Positions 34,976-47,861 of a DNA stretch of 64,000 bases are shown here, in pieces. The stretch lies in the NCBI GenBank assembly GCA_034336665.1, contig CM067569.1:5883820-5947819 (forward strand). Direction: 5' to 3'. The DNA comes from Luscinia megarhynchos (Eukaryota; Chordata; Aves; Passeriformes; Turdidae). The position numbers and the translations under genes are program-made. Numbering within the stretch: position 1 is the stretch's first letter; every line of letters begins with the position of its first letter. The notes below the pieces were generated by a model. The model searched no databases and was not told the DNA's origin. It saw nothing but the letters and a program-made list of their open reading frames with translations.

Positions 34976-35678
34976 TGCCTTGCTCATAACACATCTGCCA
35001 GTGCATCCTTTGCACAGTGGGGAACCATTGGTGTGAACCAATGTTGTAATAATGCTTATGTGTAAAGTACAAACCTGATAAAAATAGCAGCCCTTCAGAC
35101 TGCTGAATGTATAAAGAAATGCACTGGGGTGTATTTGTGATTAAATCCTTTAATAGTAATTCTTCCATTACAGCACAAAGCATTTTACTTCATCTTGGAA
35201 TATGTCCAGAGAGACTAGTGGAATAGATTAACAACTTGAATACTACTTTAAATATTTAGATTTTCATTCAGTATCCCACATCCAGACTCATAAGAGGGGA
35301 AAAAAACCCTCTTTCCAGATCCAGAGTACTAGTATATTGATTGCAGGACTCCAGCTGCATGGAAATAATGCAATATACCACAAATATATCAGATGTTGCA
35401 TCAGCTGGGTAATTTTTTATTGCTTTTGTGAAAGTGCATCTATTTTGATGCAGATATTGCTGTCCAATGCAAGACCAAAGTGAGTAATATCTTTGTGCCT
35501 CCTGGTAGTAATATCTAAATACTGTAGGTTAATTTTTTTCCTCTTTTGAGCCTATTATCTTTCTTTCTGTCTGGAGCAGTGTTATTTTGTGCATCTGTCA
35601 CTGATAGTAAAGTGCTGGGAGGAAGGGTGAGCATAATCATTTAGTTATGAGACACTGAATAAAATGAATGATCTTTTC
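34976..35678. other. Unique A+T-rich noncoding sequence
   Basis: Possibly contains further unrecognisably worn CR1 sequence next to the fragment on its left. No gene is seen. Confidence 0.45.
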
Positions 35679-35820
35679 ACAGATTCATAGTATTCAAGTC
35701 CAGAAGGGATTGTTGCATTTAGCCTGACCTTCTCTACATCACATCTCTATAAAGCCAGAGCTGTCTAATAATTTTTGAGGCCTGTGTTGCATACAATTGT
35801 CTCCTGGATAAATACCAGAT
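35679..35820 (-). mobile_element. Ancient CR1 LINE remnant, 3' end, antisense
   Basis: The plus strand reads 'acagattcatagtattcaag', 'tccagaagggattgttgcat' and 'ttagcctgacctt', close to the 'gattcatagattccaaggccagaagggacc..tctagtctgacct' form of older CR1 subfamilies also seen in turtles and crocodilians. The element's 3' end is at the low-coordinate side. Divergence suggests an older insertion than the 18.2-kb copy. The 5' boundary is uncertain. Confidence 0.7.
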
Positions 35821-36909
35821 GTTGGGATCCTTCCAGCTATGCCTTTTCCTGAAAAGCCTTCTGTATAATAAAAGGGGACTGATGATGCTCTTTTTGAAAC
35901 AGAATTGTGCTGCAGGAGCCAGGAATGTAAGAAGGAGCTTCAGGTCCAGGAGGAATGAGGGTTTCTGGCACAGCTCTGCACACAGTAAGAATGGATGTTG
36001 AAATGAAAGGATTCCCCAATCTGGCAGGCAGCTTCTTCCATTTCTGAGTGGGAGAATCGTGGGATGATCAGACAGCAGTGCCCCAGAATAGGAGACTTGT
36101 CTCTCAGTTTGCAGCAGCTGTTGACAGTGTCCAAGAGGAAGGATGCTGTGTGTAAAGGAGCAAGGATATTTGTCCCTATGACAGTAAAAAGGATCTATTT
36201 TTTTTTTCTTTTTTTTTGCTCTTGTGCATGTTGTTTCAGCAATGAGCAGCTTGCCCACAACCACAGCAATCAGCGACCATGTGATGGGTTCCTGATGGGT
36301 TTCCTAACCACCAAGGGCTATAAAAGTCCTGCAGTGAGACTGGATTTGCAAGGTTTGTACCTGTTTGTGCCAGTGGTGGTCAGTCCTGCCAGTGCACACG
36401 CTGCAGTGACTGCTGCCTGCAGTGAGCAGCTGTATTTTGGTTATGTTGTGTTTTACTCTGAGCCCTGTGAGCTCGACAGACAATTCTGGAGCTCTGCAAA
36501 TGCTCATGTCAGTGCTTTTCTGACACCTGCCTGTGTAGATACAATTACAGCAGCACAGCCCTACCAGCCATGAGACACCATCAATCAATGCTGGTTAGGG
36601 CTGCACTTCCAAAAGTGGGATGGCAACAGGATGCTTGCAAAATGAACATCCCTTTTCACTCTGTGTAGAGCATGAACTGAGTCAGCAACTGCACTGTGGC
36701 ATCTCTCATTTCTGAGTTCTGTTTCCCCCAAAAAATGAGCAAAAAGTGACCTTATCCTGAGTTTTTTTGTATGTGCCTGCAAGGCTGTGACAAGCTTTCT
36801 TGAGAAGATTGCCTTTCTCCCTTTCTTTTGTGGGTGGCTCAACACAGGTGTGGAGCCTGAGTGTGGCTGCCCAGGCTTCTGCAAGACAGCAATTGAGAGT
36901 TCTGATGGA
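35821..36909. other. Noncoding sequence with a chance-length open frame
   Basis: A 169-codon plus-strand frame (36064-36573) does start with ATG. It includes a phenylalanine run from a T-rich tract and shows no recognisable domain. A 176-codon minus-strand frame overlaps it in part. I do not call either a gene. Confidence 0.45.
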
Positions 36910-36925
36910 TTTTTTTTTTTTTTTT
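36910..36925. repeat. Poly-T run, 16 nt
   Basis: An uninterrupted T run followed by CAATTAATT. Simple repeat. Confidence 0.9.
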
Positions 36926-39900
36926 CAATTAATTCTGTATTTGGTTGGGGTTCTTGTCACTTCAGAGTGAAACGCTTTCAACCTGATCTTGAATCTCTCT
37001 CTGGGAAAAAGGTACTCAGGAGAAAAATAACTTCCTTCTCATTTTGACACAGCCTTCTATACAGCCTGAATATCAGGAAAGCCATTTATAGAGCATGTAC
37101 AGTAATTGCATGCTTAATATTTCATCAGCTGCATTAAGAGTAATGTCACTAAAACCAGGTATAGATTTAAAAGGATCTCTTTTGATTAAAAGTGACTTTA
37201 GAGCTTCTTGTGTGTAATAATAGCAGCAGGTTATATTATCATAGATGTTGCTATGGGGTTCTGATTTTAATAATTCAACACACATAGACACACATAGAGA
37301 TTTGCATTGAGATTTTTGGACAAAGCATATGCTCCTGTTTGGCAGTGATCCTCTAATTACACCAAGATTAGACTGGTGTGAAGTAGATTGCAGCTCGAGC
37401 CACACTTCTGCTTCACAGCCATGAGATTGCAATGTTTTTGGGTAGTGCAAACCCCCTGCTGTCATTGCCATGCCCCAGTTGACAGCTGTAGGAAGCAAAG
37501 ATTAGAATCCAGAGTGGATTTCTACCAGGCTTCCTTTAGCTGCTCACAGTAGGATGGAATGTTTGGACTTGAGGCAGAAATGTTTCCTTTGAGACAGTGC
37601 TTCAAGTCACTTGAATTCTACTGAGAACAAAGATGTGCTGCCAGTTGTCAATGGGGCAGAAGCCCTTCAAACGTGGAAAATAAAAGCAGGAATTTGTTGG
37701 ATGTGTCTTAATAGTAAATCTCTCAGATGTCATTCTTGCCTTAGAAATGAGAAATAATCTTTGCAAAGTCTTGTGTGAAATGGTAAAGGGGAATCCCTCA
37801 ATAGCAAGTGTCAGTGGTCTTCTTCAGGAAAACCCTTGTTATTTGCAATTTCTTTTTATTATGAATTTTACTAAATATTAGTAATGGATCCACGGGGTTT
37901 TAGGCCAACAATGAGAAAAAAATATTTTAGTGCCTGTTTTTCACTGATGATTAATTTCACTCTTTTTTCAAGTTATCATCAGAACAGATTTTAGAAGTGT
38001 TCTCTTCCTGCTTGAGCGTGTGTGCAGTTTGAGTTGTGCAGCCTGAATTTCCATCAGCTATCAGAATTTATTTCTGCACAACTTGGGGCAGGCCAAAAGC
38101 TGGAATTTGTACATTTGAGGCACAACTGTACTAAAAGGTGAAGACATCTTAAGAAAATTGGGAATTATTATCAAACTGTGATGAACACCTGTCAGAGGAG
38201 CACTTTATTTTTTACCACTGGAACTTCAGTCTACCAGTGCTCTAAATTAAATATGTGTATGTATATATGTACAGACATATACATACATTTACAAAAATAT
38301 GATTCTTTCAAGGTTAGGAACAGAGAAATTATTGCATGGAGAATATTCTGCCTTCAAAATGTGCACACTAAGTGTGGCAAACCATCACTCATCTTCTGTC
38401 TGGATCAACCACATGGAATGACAACATCAGGCACGCACAGCCACTGTACATCTGCTCTGACTTGTATAGGTGAGGAAAATTTATGCACCTGACTACAATG
38501 AAACTCAGCTTTAGTGCTTACTTATGATTTGAACTGTAATTAGCTGTTTTATAAATGCCATCTTCCATGTAGAGGTAGTGGAGTGAGAAATACTTCACTC
38601 TGCTGTTTCTGGCCCTATTAATTCTGTTGGGGTGAGAGCAAACACACTGCAGATTTCTTTGAAGCTTGTTGTTTTTTCTCCACCCTGCTGGGGCAGTGAT
38701 TTCATGGGCAGCACTCACACACAGCCAAATCACTACAGCAGAGTGACTTCCCAGGTGCCAGTGAGGTGATAGGTGTATTTCAGGGTGTAGAATTAACTTA
38801 AACCAGCCTTATGCTTTCCAGGAATGAACCCTCCTCCCTTTTCTCCTGCATGTGTCAGTAATCTGTCCCTTTTCAGCTGGATGGAACTGCCCTTTTCCTG
38901 TTTTTTATTTGTACTGGCCTAAGCATCTTCAGTTGAATATGGCAGCTCTTTCTACTGGGTATTACACCCAAATGATTGGAAATGTGGGGGTTTGTGTCAG
39001 GTAGTTGACAACTCCAGATGTATTTTCTAAATTGATACCTGCTTTCATAATATTTTAATATAATGGATATAAATGGAGATATACCTATCCAATGTAGTAG
39101 AGTTGGGTTTGAAGTGCTTGCTTTGTTAGTGGTGGGGGTTTCTCATTTGAAGTTGGCAGAAAACTTTCATTGAAAGGCCAATTAAGAAGAGATAAACAGT
39201 TATGGTTAATTCCATCCTTGGAGAATTTTTATTTAATGAAGCTCTTACAGGAATTCTAGTTTTTGGTTCAATACAAGGCATACTTACATGGAAGCCAAAT
39301 CATCATAATGATATTAACTGATGTAGTTACTTAACTCAGCCTAATGCAATCTTTACATTGTAAAACATCAGTGCTAGTTCTTGGTTCTACAACTGAGTTT
39401 TAATGAAGAGAAATCAATTGCTCTTATTGCTGATCTGGAGATTGCAATTAAACAACTGGTCACTAAAAGGTCAGAAATGCTTACTGCTGGGGAAAGCAAT
39501 CTCTATCTTGTCATCTGCCTTTTAGCACTGATTTTAGTACCTGTTTTTAAAAGAGAAATAAATCATAAGAACCTTCAATAATTTATGGCTTTGCCTTTTT
39601 TCTGTGTGGCATTAGTGTGGTAGCCTCATCCTAGGCTTTCCTGGAATTTCAGCAAATGCTCCATTTAATGAGTTTCTGTTTAAATGCTCCAAAGGATTTG
39701 GCTTCCAGCTCTGGGAGTTTTCCAAGCTGTAAACTGTTGATCACTCTTTCAGGCTCTGCTCGAGGTATTGGCTCCTCAAATCTAATTACACCTCTTTGTG
39801 ATAGAACTGCCTGATGTGCTAATTTAAGCAGTTTGCATCTGCTCTGTAGGACTAATGTATTTCTCTATGCCTAATTTGGTCGAGAAATCCTGAAAAGTGG

Positions 39901-41259
39901 ATTTAGTGGATCTAGGATCACTATAGAGTCTTCTTTCCTTTGGATAAACCACTTCCTGGTAATCTTTGTAAACAGTGTGTCAGTAATTCCTGTTTCATAA
40001 AGGATTGTTTCAAGTGATTTTATTGATGTTACTGTTTCTCCTTCAGTAATATATTTATTTCTCCTCTAAAATTTGCTAAATTCTCCCTACCTCCCTAAAT
40101 CCTTGAGAGTATCCCATCTTTGTACTATAGGGCAGAGATTTGGGTTTTTTCCTCTCTTTTCTTTTTTTCCTTTTTCTTTCTAGCCATACCATGCAATTTG
40201 CCTTACCAGCTACATCTGCCACTCCCTGTGGGTTGACTTGCACCTTCCTTGTTTTGCTTCTACCTTCAATCACCCCTTTGAGTTTTAATTTTTTTTTCCT
40301 GAGAGTATCCTGGAGAACTGGCTCAGTAAAACTCAGCAAACCTTTCAGCTGCTATCTAGATGTATGGAATTCTGTGTGCTTTGCCAGGCAGGATTGGGCT
40401 CAGCCACATCTGCAGTGTTTATGTGAATGTGGCAGAAGGGATGTTTTAGGGATTGTCATGAGAGTACTCAAGGCATAGGGAACAAGAATGGTTTAAATCC
40501 TGCCCCCACAATGCCAGACTCACAACTGGCACTGAGCAGTTAGGGGAGAGACATTGCTGAAGGCTCTTAGAAATCATGAGACCCTTGTGCTCCAGGGTGT
40601 CCTCAGAGCAAAGCTTTGGGACTTGTTGGACTGCTGAGAAAGATATAATCAAAATCAGTAAAGTCATGAATTAGGTGGACTTCAAAGTGTTTGTCACCAA
40701 ATTCTGCACTGCTTCTGGCTGGGGGAACTTTAAAACTGGTAGGAAATAGATGTCAGACAGGTGAAAGAAACTGCTGTTTCTCATAGCAACAAGGGGTTTG
40801 TTGTCCCATGAGATTCAAAATGGAACTAAACACATTTGATTTCATCCAGCATATCTGAAGTGTTTCAAATAGTGCAGGTAGAGCAGTGTGTTTTGTGTTC
40901 CTAGTGCAGTCATTCCAGATCCTGGAGGGACGACAGGCTGCAGGGAGTGGCCAGGCTCAGATACTGTCCCTAAACAGAGAGCCCTGGTGCAGGGCACTGG
41001 GAATTCTGGGCTGGACAAACCAGAGCTGCAGTCTCTGGGGGCATTTCTGGCTGCACTGCTCCCACTGTTCAAGCACTGGCCTGGCTTGTGCCACAAAAAT
41101 CTTACATCACTCAACTGCTGCTTGTTTGTTGAAATTAAACCTCTGAGAAGCAGGGATCCCTCCTTTCTCCTTGCATATTTTCCCCTGTGCTTTGTAAAAT
41201 ACAGCCCATTTTTGTGGTCCTTTGGTGCCACTGTAATTTATGCTGCTAAAAAGGCTTAT
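36926..41259. other. Unique noncoding sequence, mostly A+T-rich
   Basis: No gene is supported. A 66-codon frame at 39381-39581 reads like a membrane segment near its end but starts from TTG and has no splice context. A (TA/TG)-rich patch occurs near 38250-38290. No named repeats are recognised. Confidence 0.5.
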
Positions 41260-41264
41260 GTGCC

Positions 41265-41295
41265 ATGCAAATAAATTTATGTGCATAATGCACAT
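41265..41295. promoter_or_regulatory. Octamer motif next to a 7-bp dyad
   Basis: ATGCAAAT, the exact POU/Oct octamer, lies at 41265-41272. Seven bases later a dyad ATGTGCA-TAA-TGCACAT occupies 41279-41295. Surrounding sequence to about 41390 is repeat-free. Binding and function are inference. Confidence 0.25.
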
Positions 41296-43088
41296 TAGTT
41301 CATTGCTGTCATTGAAATATCTGGACACAGGTGACTAATTTGAGGCAAGCAATGAAATTTGTGTGATTCAATCATTATAAGGAGAAAAAAGAACCAAGCC
41401 TGCCTGCTCTGTAAATTTCTTTTTGCTTACTTATGTCAGCTCACTTCCCTTTTGGCATTTCCCTGTTGTGGTGTCATTAATATTTCCATCCCCCCTGCAT
41501 CCTTAATGATTTACTTGGTTGACCTGCACCATTTAAAATATTTTTTCATTATAGCGATTTTCTCATTTAGGTCCCTGGGAGATCTTGATATGTAATCAGT
41601 TTTCTCTAACAAATGACCTCCTTTAACTTCATTAGTTCAGAATTAATTTACTAGCATCCAAGATATTGAATGACTCTGATTAGTAAAATATAGCAAAAAA
41701 ATTAAAGTTCTCTTTCATTTATAGTGGAGGCAAACATTAATTAAACCCTATATTTCTTTGCTGATTTTGTTCACACCTGAATTTAATAAAGAGGGGATGT
41801 TTGGGCTGTCACTAGACATCAGGTGGGGATGGGATTACAGGATTTCTGTGTGTGTAACACCTGGGGAGGGCTGGGAGGATTGCCCTGCTGCTCCTCTGGC
41901 TTATCTCAGACTTATCTCAGCATTCCCCCCTTCTGAGGGATAACTCCTGTGAGTGATTTCCAGGACCAGCCAGGTGCCAGCCCCTCACCCTTCGAGGCTT
42001 TGCAGGTTTCCCTTTTGCAGATCTGCTGCTGAGGCTGTGTGGCATCTCTGTCACGAGTGGCAGCAAGGCTTTGCTCAGGGAATGATCCTTACTCCTGGAA
42101 AAGTCCAACCATTTGGGGAGGGTGGGATGATTTGCCCCACTCCCCATCCTGCTGGTGTACTGGAGCTAAAGGGGAATTGGATGGGGCCAATGGCTTTGTA
42201 AATTATTCTCCCCTATTCACAAGAAGAGACTTTGTAGAGGGACTCAGGCAATCCATTTATATCTCTTGAAGGAAAAGAAATTGAAAACACTAAAGCAATT
42301 TATTGCCTTTTAAATTTGGGGATGAGGGGGAATGTAAGTAGCCCTAAAATTTAACTACCTCCAAAAGCAAATAAAAAAACCCCCTGCAATATTTCACAAA
42401 GTCATAATCCACTATACTTACATATAAATGCATTTTCAATTTCATTGGGGAAAATGTAAGTTTCTGCTGCTTTCTGCTGAAGAACTTGCCTATAAAACAA
42501 CATGTGATTGGTGGATTCTGTAGTGGTTTTTTTCCTTCTTGCGTTCTTAAATTTGCATAAAACCCTCAGACAGGATTTTTCCCCCTTACCTCATATTCCA
42601 GTATTCCAAATTTTCAGTGTGATCAGTGTTTTTCCTGTAAGGTCTATACTTAATATTACCTCATTTTGAATGTCTTTTTCCATTTAAATTTTAGTCCAGG
42701 AAACCACAGTAATTGTAATCAAATGAGTATGCCCAATATACTACAGCTTATATGAAACAGGGTGGCTTTCTTGGTCTAATCCAAAAGGTCTTAGAAAACA
42801 AGAGAGATGATTCAGGAGCTCCTCTAAGAAGAGTCTTGCTCCTGGCAATATTTACTCTTAGGTGGATTAGAAAAACAAGAGGTGGCATCTGAGAAAACAA
42901 AATAACCCTAAATGAGTTCATATTTGCTGATTACATGAGGGCAAAGCCATCAGTGCAGCAGAAAGTTAAGTTTGCACCCTCTGAGTGCACAGAAGGGCCT
43001 GGAGAAATTCACTGTATAAAGAGAGTACAGGAAATACAACTTGAGCTTCATCCAGGCTACAAATCCTTCCTGCTTATTCTCCCCACCC
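41296..43088. other. Unique noncoding sequence, no gene seen
   Basis: A slightly G+C-richer, CpG-poor part at 41.8-42.2 kb gives overlapping open frames of 60-80 codons on both strands. The rest is A+T-rich. No domain or named repeat is seen. Confidence 0.5.
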
Positions 43089-43261
43089 AGGAAAATTCAC
43101 ACTCAGCCCAAAGCTTGTGCTGTCAAGCACTGGAACAGTGGAAGTGGTGGAGTCACCAGCCCTGGAGGGATTTACAAGATGTGCAGATGTGGCACTTGGG
43201 GACATGGTTTAGTGGACTCTACAGTTTTGGAAGTCTTTCCAGCCTAGGAACTCTGTGATTC
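43089..43261 (+). mobile_element. CR1 LINE remnant, 3' portion
   Basis: The order 'ggaaaattcacactcagccc', 'tcaagcactggaacagtgga', 'agtggtggagtcaccagccc', 'tggagggatttacaagatgt', 'gtggcacttggggacatggt' and 'tctttccagcctaggaactc' then 'tgtgattca' matches sense-oriented avian CR1 through its 3' end. It is 5'-truncated with no protein-coding part. Its best-preserved block is shared with the 17.8-kb copy. Some CR1-like words further upstream (from about 42930) are too weak to include. Confidence 0.88.
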
Positions 43262-46200
43262 AGCAAATCAAGGTGGTTCAGGATGAGTTGATGGCTGTTA
43301 GTGGCTGATTGCCTGAGCTATTCTGGGACAGCTACTGCTCTACAGGCATTCTGCAGTAATTTGTGTCCAGATAAATCCAACTTCTGAGATAAAGCAAACT
43401 TCTTCCTGGCATCATTACTTAGAGAATGGCTTTTTTTCTGTGTTAGAGCAGGTTCCCTGATGCAGCTCCTGGGATTGGCAAGCCTGGAGATTTGAGAGCT
43501 TGTCCCTGTAAAAAATCACTACCAGCTACATCTGGGCCAGCCAACGATCCCCTTGTTGCTCAGTGACCCACAGGATTCCCAAACCAACAGCAAAATGTTT
43601 TCCCAAGAGCCTCCATTGGCTTTCCAGCCTCCCAGGCTGCCCTAGATGGGATCTCAATGCCTCTGCTTATCCTCACCCTCCTGTGGGAGCACAAGGGGCT
43701 GAATCTGGCAGTGCCTCAATCACAGATAAGTGAGAAAACTTTGTAACAGCTCACATTTGCTTAACCATAATCACATATTTTTGTTCCTGCTTCACACACA
43801 GGTTTCTCCCTTTTATTAGATATTTATAAATACCTGATTAATTTATGCAGACAAGGTTGGTTATTATGGCTCTTGAGGCACTGCTGGTGCTGTAGATGTT
43901 TTGTGCTGGACCTATCAAGTCTCAGCAGAGAGGGGAACCAGATGTATTTTTCCTTTCAGCTGCTCCAGCTAGCTCTCTGTAGTTGTCAATCCAAATTTGA
44001 GCAGAGGTGTTGCACTGACCCAATCCCATCTGCAGAGATCTTGGATGCATGTTCAGGATGCAGTTCTGTGCATCAGGGGGGTTTAGCTCCAGGGCTGGAT
44101 AATTCAGGGAGGATGGAGATTTCCCCCTGTATAAATCCATTTGTATTCATTTCAAAGGCTGCAGGGAGCCTCCAGCCCAGGTGTGCTCTGTGCACAGGGG
44201 TGAGTTTTACCCACCATGACAGTGCCTACACAGCCCTGCTCAGATGATAACACAAAATGACTGTGCAGGGCACTGCCTTCCTCCAGAGATGTACTAAATG
44301 CCTGCTGCTCCAAGGACATGTGAATCCTTTTAGCCCACTGCAGGGTAAAACCTTCAATATTTAAGACCTTCTCTGGTGCTGCAAACTCTTAAATGTGATG
44401 GGCTGTGCTGCTGTAAAGTGATGCAGCTCCACTGCCAGCAGCCCTTCCCCTGGGGCTGGAGCCCAGGGCTCTGGGGGATTGGAGCAGGGCTGTGCTGATT
44501 TACAAGAGAATCTGGCTGTATGAGCTCACAAACCAGAGCTCTGTGATCTCTTATAAACATGCCTGGTTAGGGGTCAGCTCAACCTGAAATCAAACAGAGA
44601 AATACTGACACCACAGCTCTTGCTCCTCATTGCTGTAATTAGGATTTGTGCTGCTTTGCTTTGCTGCAAAGCCTTTGGAGCATTATAGCTAACTGGTGAC
44701 CTAAACCCCAGATTTACTGTTATTTGCTATAAACATTGGAGAACAACAGGAAAACCCCAAAATATTAATCTGTGCTGTAGCACAAACCATGCATGCAAGC
44801 CACAACAATTAGCAATTTTTCATTCTGTGCTGTATTTAATTTTAAAGGAGCCAAACCCTTGGATAAAATACTCCCAGTGCCCATACTGTGCTGCTCTAAG
44901 GAGCAGCAGCTCCTCCTCTCCCAAACCAGCCTAGGATGTTGCATGGGCAGACCTCATGCCTATATGTGAATTTGGGGAAGGGGAGGTCTACCTGAAATAA
45001 AATCTTGTATTGGTGGAAAATTTTTGATGATTTAGCCACCTACAGGGGCCCTTCTCAAGATCTCAGAATCTTTCCTGCATGCAGGATCTGGTCCTGGAAG
45101 TGAAGTGAGCATTGTCCTCTTTCTGGGCTGGCAGTTTTCCCCTACAACTGAGGTGGAAGGAACCAGGGCTGGCATTGTTGTCTGGAGATACATCACTTAA
45201 GCTGAACCTTGCTGTCTTCACAACATGATACTCTCTTGAGATAAATCACTTTGAGCAATATTGGGTTGCAAATTTCCTTTTTTTCAGTCATAAAATATCT
45301 TTTTTTTTTCAGTACTACATCTTAATCTTACTGAAACATTTTCTCTTTTCAAAAACCTGCCCTACCCACTCCTTTTCCTTTCCTAACCTGAAATATCAGT
45401 GCCTTGTGAAGTGTTTTACAAAACTACGAACATTTGTAAAATAACACTTTTTAAAATCTATTTGTTTATTGCAAGTTTATTTAGAATGACCTTAAATTGT
45501 TTCCCAGCTGTGATGAGCTGGAGGAATATAGTGATACATCACATGGTGTGGTTATACACAGTCTGGAGCTTGATTGAAGATGTGATTCCTGGATTTCAGA
45601 TCTTGTTGCAGCTTTGACAGAGGGTCCAGCCTGAGCAGTGGTTTCCTCTGGCTTCTGAGAACAGCACTGGCTGGGCTTGGAGTCAATATGGATTTCTGGC
45701 ACTGATGAAGGGCTGTACAGTTTGAAAGATTTCCTGTAAACTAGAAGGCTGTCTAGCCTGTGGGCTTGGCTTGGATGCAATTTACCCCAATAACTATTTA
45801 TTGGATATAATGTTTAGATCAGCTGAGGAAGGTCTGCTCCAATTCAGAAATGCTTTTGTAGCCCAGACAAAATGTAGAATGATTCAGAAGGAGTGAGGAG
45901 GAACTTTTCTTTTCCATTTCTATATGAAAATTATATTAACACCGAATTATCTGGGAATTTTTATTTAACTATCCTGATTTCTGTGGATCTGAGAATCCCA
46001 TCAAGCTTATTTTCCCTGTGTTTTTTCAATGTGTCTTCTCCCTCTACCCAGTATTATTCTTGTCTGCAGCAGTGCTGTGTGCTTTTGTTCCAGGCTCTCA
46101 CACAAGGAATGAAGTGGGGTCTGATGTCCAGCCAGCTGCTTTCCCTCATTTCATGAGTCTGGCACTTGGGAAGTGACAGCCTTCTTCTGAGCCTGGCCTA

Positions 46201-47847
46201 AAACCCCAGTGGTGGATGTGAGAATACTGCTGGAGTAGATTTGAGGTTTAAATCATAGGGGCCTCTCTTGGAAAGGTAACAGGCACAGGGACAAGCCAGG
46301 ACTTCTGGTGAGATCAGGTGAGGACAGACAGCATCCTCTGAGCTGGAGGGGTTAACAGGAGATTGCTCCTTCTCTCCCTTTGCCTTTACTGGGATCATGA
46401 TTTATATATTTGAAAGTAGGGGTGATGAATAATCCACAGCCCCTCAGCCTGCCAGGAGAGCTCAGGCACTTAGCATACCACAGTGAGCCAGGATGCAAAC
46501 AGTAAGAAATGATTAACAGCACTAACATTCCCCCTCCTCCCCAAATAACTCCAGAGCTGCATCAATGGTCCCTGGCACTTGCTGGCTCCAGCAGGGGAGT
46601 GAGGGCCACCAAAAGCCTTCTGCAGCAAAAGGCTGTAGCTAAAAGTCAGTGCCCTGCAGGTGCCATGGTGATGAGCCTGGCACAACCACCTGGAAAGATA
46701 AATACAGCTGTCATGCCATTCCTGGAGCTGGATAGAAATGTCTCCATTCCACAGGCACTGGTACTCTGGAGATAAGGAAACTGGCCTGTGGAGTGAGTCC
46801 TCATTGACCTCACAAGTCAATTAAAGCACAGAATGAATTCATTTGCTGTTTATCACCTTGGACCTCAGTGCTGTCCCTCCTCAGCACTGGGATAAGAACA
46901 GAGGGAGAACAATGTGGCCAAAGACTAGAGGAGCAAGTCCAGGAAGGTAAATTGGAGGGAATTTGTCTCTGGGGTAATGGCACATTGAATACTGAGTTGC
47001 ATCAGTTCCTGATATCTCTTGACTTCATACAGACCAATCACTGCCAGTTTTGTTCTGTGATTCCTGGTGAAAAAGAAAGGATCTACTTAATTCATAAAAT
47101 CCTCTGGAGGTCAGAAAGTGTTTTTCTTTCTTCTGTGTTTTTCAGTGCTGGCAGGGGGGCAGATTAGGTTTCTGAAATACAAAGAGGCAACCTAACAAGG
47201 TCCTGTCTCTGTGCTGATATTAAAGGGATGATGGGAAGTCCTGGTAACCAAAAAAAATATACAGCAGAAAACTCAGATGGAGATGTGGGCAGCTCAGCTG
47301 TCCTTTTTTTCCTGTAATGGAATTAAACATGAGAAGGTAATTTGCATCCTCACACGAGAAAAGAGTAACTTTACCTTTTCAGTGCTAATCCACATCAGTA
47401 GCAAAGTGAGCAGACTGGAACACTGGTTAGGGCTGTCTGTGACCTACTTATTTCATAATGGCACAAACAACCCTTTAAATTAAGGTACAATGGCAGAGCA
47501 GGACCTCAGAGGGGATTCTGAATCCCCTCCCTTCCCACCAGGGTCAGTAGGAACTGCAAGCCTTCAATCCCTTGCTGCTCTCCCTGCAGCCTGCATGGAC
47601 ACAGAATGATCAGCCCAGCTGTGTGCTCCTTGCACTGGAGGGCAGGGCACAGCAGAGGTGCAATTCCTGCAGCCAGCACCCATGTGCAGTGTGGGGTTAC
47701 TGCACAGAAAGTGTCAGCAGGGCCCAAAGCAGTTCTCTCTCTTGTTTTAATCAAATGTGCATCATCCCCAAGTGCAGGCAGGTTTTGTCCTGGCATATTC
47801 TTTCATGGCCCTTAAGTGGGAGTGTTTTAACAGAAGATTGTCTTAGC
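43262..47847. other. Unique noncoding sequence, no gene seen
   Basis: Open frames up to 137 codons (47572-47985) lie in CpG-poor, moderately G+C-rich parts and show no domain. A 7-nt-arm dyad, GCTTTGC-T-GCAAAGC, lies near 44655. A short T-rich tract occurs near 45300. No named repeats. Confidence 0.5.
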
Positions 47848-47861
47848 AAAAAAAAAAAAAA
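47848..47861. repeat. Poly-A run, 14 nt
   Basis: An uninterrupted A run followed by TATAAA. Simple repeat; no retroposon body is recognised. Confidence 0.9.

Noticed and set aside
35734..36264. Minus-strand open frame of 176 codons
   Set aside because: It overlaps the old CR1 remnant and a poly-A/T tract and has no domain.
36064..36573. Plus-strand ATG frame of 169 codons
   Set aside because: It passes through a T-rich tract giving a low-complexity F/C run, overlaps a 176-codon frame on the other strand, and has no recognisable domain. One or two frames of this length are expected in 64 kb.
36676..36689. MAF-type half site TGAGTCAGCA, also at 62118
   Set aside because: Isolated occurrences are expected by chance in a window of this size; there is no clustering as at 15.8-15.97 kb.
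39381..39581. 66-codon frame with a membrane-like segment
   Set aside because: It starts from TTG, has no ATG, no acceptor or donor of quality and no homolog I recognise.
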